A DNA stretch of 61,924 nt, taken from the NCBI GenBank assembly GCA_021775805.1, contig JAJFHD010000039.1, positions 1 to 61,924 on the forward strand, read 5' to 3'. The stretch comes from Alphaproteobacteria bacterium (GTDB lineage: Bacteria; Pseudomonadota; Alphaproteobacteria; Rhizobiales; JAJFHC01). The translations under genes were made by a program, and so were the position numbers. Of the stretch, positions 38,101 through 45,513 are shown one piece after another; positions within the stretch are counted from its first letter, which is position 1, and the number at the start of each line of letters is the position of its first letter. The notes under the pieces are model-generated. The model saw nothing but the letters and a program-made list of their open reading frames with translations. It made no database searches and was not told where the DNA came from.

Positions 38101-38922
38101 TCGAAGAACCCTATGGCGGCCCGCATGGCGGAAGAGCGCGACACGTTCCGGGCACAGGGCGATGACGAGAAGACCGCCGCCCTCAAGGCAGGCTTCAGGG
38201 TCTTCGGCTCGAAGCCCGGTGCCTACGGTGCGGGACTGCAGGCGCTGATCGACGAAAAGGGCTGGCAGAGTGCGGCTGACCTGGCACGGGCTTATCTGGT
38301 CTGGGGCGGCTATGCCTATGGTTCCGGCGCGGAAGGCCGGTCTGAGCCGGATCTGTTCGCCCGGCGGCTCAAGAAAGTTGATGCGGTGGTGCACAATCAG
38401 GACAACCGGGAGCATGACCTGCTTGATTCCGATGATTATTATCAGTTCGAAGGCGGCATGACCGCGGCTGTCGAGCATCTGTCCGGGGCGAAGCCGGTGG
38501 TTTACCACAATGACCATTCCCGCACCGACCGGCCGGTCATCCGCACCCTTGAAGAAGAAATCGGCCGGGTCGTGCGTGCCCGTGTGGTTAATCCCAAATG
38601 GATTAGCGGCGTCATGCGGCACGGTTACAAGGGCGCTTTTGAACTGGCGGCGACCGTCGACTACATGTTTGCGTTTTCCGCCACCACGGGGGCCGTCGGC
38701 AATCATCATTTTGAGGCGGTCTACGAGGCCTATGTCGTCGACGATAATGTGCGTGACTTCATGGCCGACGTGAACCCAGACGCATTGCGTGAAATGGCCG
38801 ACCGGCTGAGGGAATCGATCGAGCGCGGTCTATGGGTGCCAAGATCGAACAGTGCGCGCTATGATCTGGACCGGCTGGCCGGCCTGCAACCGGGATCTGA
38901 TGGAAAGGAACATCGCCAATGA
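35149..38922 (+). CDS. cobN: Cobaltochelatase large subunit CobN
   Basis: The 1257-residue protein has normal length for CobN. Recognised segments are the N-terminal HLLQAQPGS and the central HMGKHGNLEWLPGKAVALS, and near the C-terminus WISGVMRHGYKGAFELAATVDYMFAF. CobN binds hydrogenobyrinic acid a,c-diamide and, with CobS and CobT, inserts Co(II) with ATP. Neither CobS nor CobT is in this window. The start is a GTG at 35149 with AGGA 10 bases before it. It overlaps the next gene by 4 bases. Confidence 0.96.
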   Translation: MHLLQAQPGSVQDGSEAVDLGQTPADVIVLSAADTELAGLAGAHEALGEQAPGLRLANIMHLAHNMSVDLYAEKTVIGARLVVVRMLGGSGYWPYGLEQLHRVCAANDIALAVLPGDDQPDPDLDHYGTVAPESRFALWQYLVHGGPANAKNFLKFAAFVLGEGVEPPPPAPLLKAGLYWPGRDEPSLHDLQAEWKEGAPVAALTFYRALIQGGSLSPVDALIDGLRAQGLNPLPVFVSSLKDPVSAATVGTLFEQASPSVVLNATGFAVSSPVEVHKPSPLDTPGRPVLQVVFSGSNEENWSDETRGLTARDLAMNVALPEIDGRVLTRAVSFKSEARFDPVTQSAVVSYSTRPDRVAFVCALAARWVRLGAARTSQRRAAIVLANYPNRDGRVGNGVGLDTPAGTVTLVNALADAGYDTGACPRDGQVLIETLLAGPTNAAHSARQIRETLSIGDYRQFLSSLPDGVVEQIEDRWGPPENDPFYMSGDVAAFALSVIRYGNLVIGIQPARGYNIDPKETYHDPDLLPPHGYLAFYAWLRTSFDAHAVIHMGKHGNLEWLPGKAVALSESCLPEAVLGPMPHIYPFIVNDPGEGTQAKRRTSAVIIDHLTPPLTRAETYGPLKDLEALVDEYYDASGLDPRRLELLRGQILELIQSIGLDKDCGIEEGDGDADALSKLDAYLCELKEMQIRDGLHIFGLSPTDDQRIDLLVALTRVARGKGEGGDASIIRALAGDLGLAGFDPLDCDMGAPWAGVRPVELENCSGDTWRSSGDTVERLEILARALVAGETICSDAWSSAHAVLEEISGRIGPAVAACGTQELAGCLTALDGRFVVPGPSGAPTRGRADVLPTGRNFFSVDTRTVPTPAAWLLGWKSASLLVERHRQDQGEWPKQIGLSAWGTSNMRTGGDDIAQALALIGARPTWDNASRRVTGFEVLPLSVMDRPRVDVTLRVSGFFRDAFPSQIDLFDSAVRAVGALDEPASKNPMAARMAEERDTFRAQGDDEKTAALKAGFRVFGSKPGAYGAGLQALIDEKGWQSAADLARAYLVWGGYAYGSGAEGRSEPDLFARRLKKVDAVVHNQDNREHDLLDSDDYYQFEGGMTAAVEHLSGAKPVVYHNDHSRTDRPVIRTLEEEIGRVVRARVVNPKWISGVMRHGYKGAFELAATVDYMFAFSATTGAVGNHHFEAVYEAYVVDDNVRDFMADVNPDALREMADRLRESIERGLWVPRSNSARYDLDRLAGLQPGSDGKEHRQ

Positions 38923-39554
38923 CCAAGAAGGACAAGTTCGCTCATCTGTCGGAAGCCGAACTCGACGATCGCCATGCCGACAAGATGCGCAAGAAGAAGG
39001 CCGCCCGCGACAAGATCATCGCCACCAAGACAATCGAAAAAGGTCTGCTCATCGTCCACACCGGCAAGGGCAAGGGCAAGTCCACGGCGGCCTTCGGCAT
39101 GGTCTTCCGGACCATGGGGCACGGCGAGAAGGTGGCCGTCGTTCAGTTCGTCAAAGGCAAGTGGGACACCGGCGAGCGCACTATCCTCGAGCGCTTTCCC
39201 GACCTGGTGACCATCAACAAGATGGGCGAAGGCTTTACCTGGGAGACCCAGGACCGTCAGCGCGACATTGCAGCTGCCCGCGCCGCCTGGGAACTGGCCA
39301 AGGATCACATTCAGAACCCCGACTACAAGATGGTCCTGCTGGACGAACTGAACATCGTGCTGCGTTACGACTATCTGCCGATCGAGGAGATTGTCGAAAC
39401 ACTGCGGAACAAGCCTGAAGACACTCACGTCATCGTCACCGGGCGAAACGCCAAGGATGAACTAATCGAGATCGCCGATCTGGTAACCGAAATGACCCAG
39501 ATCAAACATCCCTTCCGGTCCGGCGTCAAAGCACAGGCCGGTATCGAGTTCTGA
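38919..39554 (+). CDS. cobO: Corrinoid adenosyltransferase
   Basis: The 211-residue protein has the P-loop HTGKGKGKSTAAFG and the segments VQFVKGKWDTGER, LLDELNIVLRYDYL and HVIVTGRNAKDELI typical of the CobA/CobO family. It moves the 5'-deoxyadenosyl group from ATP to Co(I) corrinoid. It overlaps cobN by 4 bases (ATGA), so the two are translated together. It is the last cobalamin gene of the first block. Confidence 0.96.
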   Translation: MTKKDKFAHLSEAELDDRHADKMRKKKAARDKIIATKTIEKGLLIVHTGKGKGKSTAAFGMVFRTMGHGEKVAVVQFVKGKWDTGERTILERFPDLVTINKMGEGFTWETQDRQRDIAAARAAWELAKDHIQNPDYKMVLLDELNIVLRYDYLPIEEIVETLRNKPEDTHVIVTGRNAKDELIEIADLVTEMTQIKHPFRSGVKAQAGIEF

Positions 39555-39557
39555 CCG

Positions 39558-40361
39558 GTGCTTGGTTTCGTCAAGCAGGTCGCGGTGTTTGGTGCCGTCG
39601 TCTACGTGGCGATGGTGGCGGCACTGTTCCTGTTTCAGCGCAAATTGCAGTACTTCCCGGATACCCGCGTGATAGAACCGGAAGCGGTCGGCCTCACCGG
39701 TGCGCAAGTTCTTGCCCTGGAAACCGCGGACGGCGAGCGGCTGGTTGCCTGGTATGTGCCGGCCCGCGGTCAGCACCAGACGTTTGTCTATTTCCATGGC
39801 AACGCGGGATCGATTGCCTTCCGTGCGGAGCGTGCGAAAGCAGCAACGGTGCGCGGTTACGGCATCCTGCTGCTCAGCTACCGCGGTTATGGCGGCAGCA
39901 CAGGAAGACCGTCGGAGGCCGGGCTCGTCGAGGACGCGCGTACTGCAATCACCTTCCTGAAAGCACAGGGCCTGTCCGCAAATCAACTGGTCTATTTCGG
40001 TGAATCTCTTGGGTCCGGCGTGGCCGTCCAGCTGGCGATCGAGGAGCCGCCTGCGGCAGTGATCCTGGAAGCGCCGTTCACCTCGGCTGCAGAAGTCGGC
40101 GCCCGGACCTACTGGTGGGTCCCGGTCCGCCCGCTGTTGAAAGACAAGTACGATTCACTCTCGAGGATCGCTGCTCTCAAGGCCCCTCTGCTGGTCGTCC
40201 ACGGCACCGCCGACAACGTCGTGCCGTTTGAACTGGGCCGCACTCTGTTCAACGCAGCGCCACAACCGAAGCAGATGATTGAAGTCGAGGGTGGCGCTCA
40301 TTCCGTCGAATTTGACGACACCCTCTGGTCCCAGATCTCGTCGTTCCTGTCTTCAAGCTGA
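39558..40361 (+). CDS. Membrane-anchored alpha/beta hydrolase
   Basis: The 267-residue protein has an N-terminal membrane helix (VAVFGAVVYVAMVAALFLFQ) and an alpha/beta-hydrolase domain of the BEM46/ABHD13 kind: FHGNAGS oxyanion region, YRGYGGSTG, the nucleophile in YFGESLGSG, and Asp/His near VHGTADNVVP and GGAHSV. The start is a GTG at 39558, 3 bases after the cobO stop. A role in the cobalamin operon is not evident; it may simply share the transcript. Confidence 0.85.
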   Translation: MLGFVKQVAVFGAVVYVAMVAALFLFQRKLQYFPDTRVIEPEAVGLTGAQVLALETADGERLVAWYVPARGQHQTFVYFHGNAGSIAFRAERAKAATVRGYGILLLSYRGYGGSTGRPSEAGLVEDARTAITFLKAQGLSANQLVYFGESLGSGVAVQLAIEEPPAAVILEAPFTSAAEVGARTYWWVPVRPLLKDKYDSLSRIAALKAPLLVVHGTADNVVPFELGRTLFNAAPQPKQMIEVEGGAHSVEFDDTLWSQISSFLSSS

Positions 40362-40376
40362 CAAACTCGACCAGCC

Positions 40377-41300
40377 TTAGTCGAATAATGCGTCTACGTC
40401 CGATTGCGACGCCGGCGCGGCGCTGAGTTCTTGAAGTTGGTCCGCGAGGGGTTCGCCGATCGGTTTAGGCGCGGGTTTGGCCGGTGCCTTGGATTCGGGT
40501 TTTGCCTCCGCTTTGGGACTGGCTTTGGCCGCCGGCTTGGCTTCGGCCTGCTTGTTGGCTTGTGCCACAGGTTTGGCCTTGGCCGCCGGCTTGGCATTCG
40601 TTTCAGGCTTGGCTTCGGTCTCGACCTCGGGTTTCGCGTCGGCCGGTGCGTCGAACATTCCACCGATCAGGTCGTCGACCTCGTTCTGGTCGATACCCTC
40701 GCCCTCCAGAGCCGGACCGTTTAGAAGTTTGTCTTCCTTGCGCTTCTGACGCACTGCTTCTTCGTCGGTCATGAAACCCTTGGCATCTGTGGCTTTGACC
40801 GCGGCCAGGAAGTTGCCGACTCTGACGTCGATATGCTGAAGCGTTTCGACAACTTTGCTGATGCGCTGTCCGGTAATGTCCTGGAAGGAGCAGGCTTCGA
40901 AAATTTCCATCACCGCATTGTTGACACAGGCCTGGTAGGCTTCCGTGTCGGACGGGTCGGACATCATGATTGCCTCTGCCTGTTCCATGATCCTGTTTGT
41001 GGCATCCTCCGTCGCCTGCACGATGGCATCGAGCTGCTTGCCTGCATCTGGAATGCGTTGTTCGTGCATGTCGTTGGCTTGAAGCTTGGTAATTTCGCTT
41101 TTGGCGGTTTCGATGTAGTCCGCCAGTTCGCGGATTTCCTTGTAAATTGCTGAATCAATCGACGAATAGAAGGACTGTGTCGTTCCGACCATCAATTCCG
41201 CCAAGGCGCAGATGTCCGTGATCGAGACATCGTCCTTGCAATTTTTCTTTATGAAAGAGTTGATCTCTTCCAGTTTTTCCGCTCGCGACAAGTCGCTCAT
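40377..41300 (-). CDS. cheZ: CheZ-type protein phosphatase
   Basis: The 307-residue protein has a long helical region with the CheZ signature EACSFQDITGQRI, Gln140 being the expected catalytic residue for CheY-P dephosphorylation. A low-complexity Ala/Lys/Pro linker (residues about 215-285) follows, and the conserved C-terminal CheY-binding tail DVDALFD ends the protein. It speeds the loss of phosphate from CheY, ending a turn signal. No other chemotaxis gene is nearby. Its stop codon is 15 bases from the convergent hydrolase gene. Confidence 0.85.
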   Translation of the reverse strand: MSDLSRAEKLEEINSFIKKNCKDDVSITDICALAELMVGTTQSFYSSIDSAIYKEIRELADYIETAKSEITKLQANDMHEQRIPDAGKQLDAIVQATEDATNRIMEQAEAIMMSDPSDTEAYQACVNNAVMEIFEACSFQDITGQRISKVVETLQHIDVRVGNFLAAVKATDAKGFMTDEEAVRQKRKEDKLLNGPALEGEGIDQNEVDDLIGGMFDAPADAKPEVETEAKPETNAKPAAKAKPVAQANKQAEAKPAAKASPKAEAKPESKAPAKPAPKPIGEPLADQLQELSAAPASQSDVDALFD

Positions 41301-41655
41301 TTATTGGCCCCCGCTACCTGAATCTTTCGCGCAACGTACCTGCAAAGGGTTTCAATAAATTTAAGGCAATTGATTTTCACTTCAGGCGTTGAATTTTCCG
41401 GGCTGCCGCCAATGAATCCGCAGTCGCGACGTTTTTCCCTGCTCGAATGTCGGATAAGGGATTGACCGGTTCTGGACACCTCCATACAGTCTCGCCCACT
41501 GACGGCGTTCCTTTAGGAACTGGAAGAAATTCCGGTGCGGTTGACCCAATTCGGGGGCCAATGCCGGAGCTGTCGCAGCGTCGGGCACTTTGTGGGCTCG
41601 GTGCGGTTACCTTCCATGGAATGCCGGATCTGGTTTGATACAAGGAAGGCTCACC
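41301..41655 (+). promoter_or_regulatory. Long leader of the cbiX operon, possible variant cobalamin riboswitch
   Basis: This 355-base gap between cheZ and the His-rich small gene holds no convincing protein gene. Around 41521-41580 it shows GGAAGAAATTCCGGTGCGG, then a stem CCC/GGG, then CCGGAGCTGTCGCAGCG. TCCGG (41531-41535) pairs with CCGGA (41564-41568). The order GGAA...CCGGTG...CCGG.GCTG.CGCA recalls the core of a cobalamin riboswitch, but the standard CCCCGCAACTGT and B12 box are not present. A variant class or a decayed copy is possible. AAGGAAGG at 41643 is the ribosome-binding site for 41656. Confidence 0.35.
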
Positions 41656-41865
41656 ATGAAATTCGCAAAAATCTTCGCCGCCATGACACTCTCTGTTCTG
41701 CCGGCAGTGGCAATTGCCCATCCGGTTCATGTCGCGGCATCCGGCCATGGACACAGCCACTGGCTGGCGATTGCTGCACTGGTCGGAATTGCCGGTGTCG
41801 GCTACGCCCTGATCAGGCGGCGGCATGCTGATGCAGCCGGCAAACTTCCCAACGGACGTGGTTGA
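41656..41865 (+). CDS. Small His-rich membrane protein of the cobalamin operon
   Basis: The 69-residue protein has a signal peptide (KFAKIFAAMTLSVLPAVAIA), a short His-rich segment HPVHVAASGHGHSHW (residues about 22-36), one membrane helix (LAIAALVGIAGVGYALI) and a basic end. The topology puts the His residues in the periplasm, next to the membrane. It resembles the start of HupE/UreJ-like metal proteins (AHPxH). It precedes cbiX, whose ATG is 6 bases after its stop. I cannot give a family with certainty; a role in cobalt or nickel capture is likely. Confidence 0.75.
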   Translation: MKFAKIFAAMTLSVLPAVAIAHPVHVAASGHGHSHWLAIAALVGIAGVGYALIRRRHADAAGKLPNGRG

Positions 41866-41870
41866 TCAAA

Positions 41871-42938
41871 ATGACTGAAAAGCTCGGTGTGATGGTCTGC
41901 GGACATGGTTCGCGTGACCAGGGGGCAGTTGAGGAATTCGCCAGTGTAGCGAGAGGACTTACGGAAAAACTGCCTCAGTTCCCGGTGGACTACGGTTATC
42001 TGGAGTTCGCCACGCCGATCATTCGCACCGGGCTCGACAATCTTCGCGAACAGGGAGTGAACCGGGTTCTGGCCGTGCCGGGCATGCTGTTTGCGGCCGG
42101 CCACGCCAAGAACGATATCCCGTCGGTGCTCAACACCTATGCCGCCGGACATGACGGTTTCACGATCGAGTACGGCCGGGAACTGGGCGTCGATCTGAAG
42201 ATGATCCGGGCGGCCGGCGACCGGATCCGCGAAGCCCTTGACCAGGCCGGCGGAGATGTTCCGCTGCACGAAACTCTGCTGATGGTGGTCGGCCGCGGCG
42301 CCTCCGATCCCGATGCCAATTCCAACGTGGCGAAGGTCATGCGCATGCTCTGGGAGGGGTTTGGATTCGGCTGGGGTGAGACCTGTTACTCCGGCGTCAC
42401 CTTTCCTCTGGTTGAACCGGGCCTCGAGCATGCCGCGAAACTGGGATACCGCCGCATAGTGGTGTTTCCCTATTTCCTGTTCACTGGCATTCTCATCAAG
42501 CGGATCTACGACTACACCGATGTGGTCGCCGCACGCCATCCTGAGATCGAATTCATCAAGGCATCCTATCTGAACGACCACCCCCTTGTGATCGAAACCT
42601 TTGCTGATCGGGTGCGCGAGATCCTTGACGGTGCCAACAACATGAACTGCCAGATGTGCAAGTACCGCGAGCAGGTGCTCGGTTTCGAAAGCGAAGTGGG
42701 GCTGCCCCAGGAAAGCCATCACCATCACGTGGAGGGCATTGGCACCGGCGATGACGGCGGAGATGATCACGGGCAGCAGCACCACGCCCATGACCACACT
42801 CATGACCACAGCCATGATCACTCCCACGATCACGGTCATTCGCACGATCATGGCGACGATCACGGCCACCACCACCATCCCTATCCTCACGCGGACCATC
42901 CCCTGGGACCTGAAAGCATGAAGAAAGACGATGCCTGA
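41871..42938 (+). CDS. cbiX: Sirohydrochlorin cobaltochelatase CbiX (long form) with His-rich tail
   Basis: The 355-residue protein has two CbiX/SirB-type halves: VMVCGHGSRDQGAVEEF with the catalytic His near residue 12, and LLMVVGRGASDPDANSNVAKVMR. At residues 258-263 is MNCQMC, the MxCxxC motif that binds a 4Fe-4S cluster in CbiX of Bacillus megaterium. The last 75 residues are a His/Asp-rich tail (HDHTHDHSHDHSHDHGH). CbiX inserts Co(II) into sirohydrochlorin, the first step of the early-cobalt route. The ATG at 41871 is preferred over a TTG at 41862. Confidence 0.94.
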   Translation: MTEKLGVMVCGHGSRDQGAVEEFASVARGLTEKLPQFPVDYGYLEFATPIIRTGLDNLREQGVNRVLAVPGMLFAAGHAKNDIPSVLNTYAAGHDGFTIEYGRELGVDLKMIRAAGDRIREALDQAGGDVPLHETLLMVVGRGASDPDANSNVAKVMRMLWEGFGFGWGETCYSGVTFPLVEPGLEHAAKLGYRRIVVFPYFLFTGILIKRIYDYTDVVAARHPEIEFIKASYLNDHPLVIETFADRVREILDGANNMNCQMCKYREQVLGFESEVGLPQESHHHHVEGIGTGDDGGDDHGQQHHAHDHTHDHSHDHSHDHGHSHDHGDDHGHHHHPYPHADHPLGPESMKKDDA

Positions 42939-42959
42939 TAAGCATACGGGACAACGCCT

Positions 42960-43586
42960 GTGGACTATTTGAAAGATCCGGCCGAGATCTATGCGCAATC
43001 CTTCGAGACCGTACGGCGGGAAACCCCGATTGACAGGTTGAGCGAGGCGATGGCGACGGTCACCGTGCGCGTGGTGCACGCCTGCGGCATGCCGGAAATC
43101 GCGGGCGATCTGTCGTTCAGCGAAGGGGCGGCCGAAAGCGGCAGAGAGGCCCTTCGCGCAGGTGCCACAATCTATTGCGATTGTGAAATGGTGAGGTCGG
43201 GGATCATTCTATCCAGGCTGCCAGCGGACAATCAAACGATTTGCACGCTTAACGATGGGTCCGTTCGCGATGCCGCACGCGAACGCCGGACAACGAGATC
43301 GGCGGCGGCGGTCGATCTTTGGTCGGCAGATCTGGCCGGTGCCGTCGTTGCCATCGGCAACGCGCCGACCGCGCTTTTCCGGCTTCTGGAACGGCTCGAC
43401 GAGGGCACCCCCAAACCGGCATTGATCCTGGGTTTTCCGGTCGGATTTGTCGGGGCTGCGGAATCCAAGGAAGAACTCGCTGCAAACCCGCGCGGCGTTC
43501 CCTACATTACCCTGAAAGGGCGCAGAGGCGGCAGCGCCATGGCGTCCGCGGCGGTCAACGCCTTGTGCGGAGAGCCCCGGCAATGA
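42960..43586 (+). CDS. cobH: Precorrin-8X methylmutase
   Basis: The 208-residue protein has the CobH/CbiC motif VRVVHACGMPEIAGDL with the catalytic His that moves the methyl group from C11 to C12. VGFVGAAESKEEL and GVPYITLKGRRGGSAMA follow. It yields hydrogenobyrinic or cobyrinic acid depending on the substrate. The start is a GTG at 42960, 21 bases after the cbiX stop. It overlaps cobL by 4 bases. Confidence 0.95.
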   Translation: MDYLKDPAEIYAQSFETVRRETPIDRLSEAMATVTVRVVHACGMPEIAGDLSFSEGAAESGREALRAGATIYCDCEMVRSGIILSRLPADNQTICTLNDGSVRDAARERRTTRSAAAVDLWSADLAGAVVAIGNAPTALFRLLERLDEGTPKPALILGFPVGFVGAAESKEELAANPRGVPYITLKGRRGGSAMASAAVNALCGEPRQ

Positions 43587-44794
43587 CCCCCTGGCTGTCC
43601 ATCGTCGGCATTGGCGACGACGGTCTTGACGGCCTGGCACCGTCGGCGCGCGCACTCATCGACGCTGCAGAATGTTTCATAGGAGGCGAGCGGCACCTGG
43701 CAATGTTGCCGGCGGACAACCGGGAGAAACGGGCCTGGCCTTCGCCGCTGACGGCAATCATCGACGAAATTGTCTCCCGCCGTGGCACAAGACTGTGCGT
43801 TCTGGCAACCGGTGATCCCATGAGTTACGGCGTCGGTGTTACACTGGCCAAGCGTATCGCCATTTCTGAAATGGTGATCGTGCCGGCACCATCGGCATTC
43901 AGTCTTGCCTGTGCCCGCCTCGGGTGGCCCCTGGCCGACGTCGACACACTGACCCTGCATGGCCGGCCGCTTGAACTGCTCCATCCCTTCATTCAGCCCC
44001 GCGCCCGGCTTCTGATCTTGAGTGATAGCGGCGCGACCCCGGCAAAGGTGGCGCAGCTTCTGACAGAGCGTGGTTTCGGCGGCAGTTCAATGACGGTTCT
44101 TGAGCACATGGGCGGACCCGATGAACACTGCCGCTCGGAGCACGCATCCAGTTGGGATGACGTGCCGTCACGAGATTTCAACACCATTGCCGTTGAATGC
44201 ATCGGCGGCCATGACGCGGATGTGGCCCCGCGTGTTCCAGGTCTGCCCGACAGCGCCTTTCGCCACGACGGCCAGTTGACCAAGCGTGAGGTGCGGGCTG
44301 TGACCTTATCTTCATTGGCACCATTTCCGGGGGCCTTGATGTGGGACATTGGCGCCGGCTGTGGCTCGGTGGCAGTCGAGTGGATGCGTTCGGCCCGCGG
44401 TGCGGCAGCAATCTGTGTCGAACGGCAGGCTGAGCGGCGCGCCATGATCGCCGACAATGCTCTGGCGCTGGGCGTGCCGTCACTCAAGGTGGTTGCCGGA
44501 ACTGCACCCGATGGCCTGGCCGGGCTGCCCACACCGGATGCGGTCTTCATCGGTGGCGGAATTTCCGGCGACGGACTTTTTGAAGCCTGCTGGGCGGCCC
44601 TGAGACCCGGTGGCAGACTGGTCGCCAATGTGGTGACTCTCGAGGGTGAAACCAGGGTCTCTCAACTTCATGGCGATTACGGAGGATCTCTGAGCAGAAT
44701 GTCGGTTTCGAGGGCAAATCCCGTCGGGCCTTACATTGGGTGGCGGCCGCAGATGACGGTGACCCAATGGCAGACGAGTAAACCCTGGATATGA
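43583..44794 (+). CDS. cobL: Precorrin-6Y C5,15-methyltransferase (decarboxylating), CbiE-CbiT type
   Basis: The 403-residue protein joins two domains: an N-terminal tetrapyrrole methylase (CbiE, residues 1-205, starting WLSIVGIGDDGLDGL with the GDPMSYG-like loop) and a C-terminal class I methyltransferase (CbiT, motif I at ALMWDIGAGCGSVAVEWMR). It methylates C5 and C15 and removes the acetate carboxyl at C12. The ATG overlaps the cobH stop, and it ends 4 bases into cobI, so the chain is translationally coupled. Confidence 0.95.
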   Translation: MTPWLSIVGIGDDGLDGLAPSARALIDAAECFIGGERHLAMLPADNREKRAWPSPLTAIIDEIVSRRGTRLCVLATGDPMSYGVGVTLAKRIAISEMVIVPAPSAFSLACARLGWPLADVDTLTLHGRPLELLHPFIQPRARLLILSDSGATPAKVAQLLTERGFGGSSMTVLEHMGGPDEHCRSEHASSWDDVPSRDFNTIAVECIGGHDADVAPRVPGLPDSAFRHDGQLTKREVRAVTLSSLAPFPGALMWDIGAGCGSVAVEWMRSARGAAAICVERQAERRAMIADNALALGVPSLKVVAGTAPDGLAGLPTPDAVFIGGGISGDGLFEACWAALRPGGRLVANVVTLEGETRVSQLHGDYGGSLSRMSVSRANPVGPYIGWRPQMTVTQWQTSKPWI

Positions 44795-45513
44795 CCACAC
44801 CCGTGGAATATGGAACGCTCTACGGATTGGGCGTCGGTCCTGGTGACCCTGAACTCATAACCCTCAAGGCCCACCGCCTCCTCCGGACGTGTCCGGTCGT
44901 TGCCTACCCGGCACCCGACGACGGTGACAGTTTCGCCCGTTCGATCGTCGAGGATTTCCTGCCGGCCGGTGTCGAGGAACTGCCGATCGTCATACCCATG
45001 CGCCCGGAACGATTCCCGGCCCAGGACGTCTACGACCGGGCGGCGGCGGACATATCCAACCGGCTTTGCGGCGGCCGGGACGTGGCAGTCCTGTGTGAGG
45101 GCGACCCGTTCTTTTATGGCTCATTCATGTACCTGTTTGCCCGTCTGGCCGAAGACCACACGGTCGAGGTTGTCCCGGGAGTTTCCTCCCTGACCGCCTG
45201 CGCCGCCGCCTTCGGGCGTCCGCTGGCGGCGCGCAACGATGTTCTCAGCATCATCCCTGCGCCGCTCGAGGAAAGTGAGCTGCGTGCACGGCTGGAGGTT
45301 GCCGAGGCCGCAGCGATCATCAAGATTGGCCGCCACTATGAAAAAGTCCGCCGTGTCCTTGACCAGATGGGCATTGCCGAGTCTTGCGGCTATGTCGAGC
45401 GGGCAACGCTCGAAAATCAGGTTGTCAGTTCGCTCACGGAGTTCGACGGTGAAAGAGCGCCCTATTTTTCGATGATTCTTGTCTACAAGGGAGGCGAGCC
45501 ATGGACCGACTGA
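44791..45513 (+). CDS. cobI: Precorrin-2 C20-methyltransferase
   Basis: The 240-residue protein is a class III tetrapyrrole methylase with the N-terminal GTLYGLGVGPGDPELITLKA and the SAM-loop VLCEGDPFFYG. A VEVVPGVSSLTACAAAFGRPLA segment, typical of CobI/CbiL, follows. It methylates C20 of precorrin-2 or the cobalt form. It overlaps both neighbours, cobL by 4 and cbiG-cobJ by 13 bases. Confidence 0.95.
   Translation: MTTPVEYGTLYGLGVGPGDPELITLKAHRLLRTCPVVAYPAPDDGDSFARSIVEDFLPAGVEELPIVIPMRPERFPAQDVYDRAAADISNRLCGGRDVAVLCEGDPFFYGSFMYLFARLAEDHTVEVVPGVSSLTACAAAFGRPLAARNDVLSIIPAPLEESELRARLEVAEAAAIIKIGRHYEKVRRVLDQMGIAESCGYVERATLENQVVSSLTEFDGERAPYFSMILVYKGGEPWTD

Noticed and set aside
37666..38709. 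Long minus-strand reading frame inside cobN
   Set aside because: It is antisense to the conserved C-terminal half of CobN and has no family features.
41382..41588. Minus-strand 68-residue reading frame in the cheZ-cbiX gap
   Set aside because: It overlaps the structured leader, shows no recognisable family feature and has atypical composition for a protein.
42760..42880. Repetitive CAC/CAT codons considered as a tandem DNA repeat or CRISPR-like array
   Set aside because: It is the coding sequence of the His/Asp tail of CbiX; units vary and no spacers exist.
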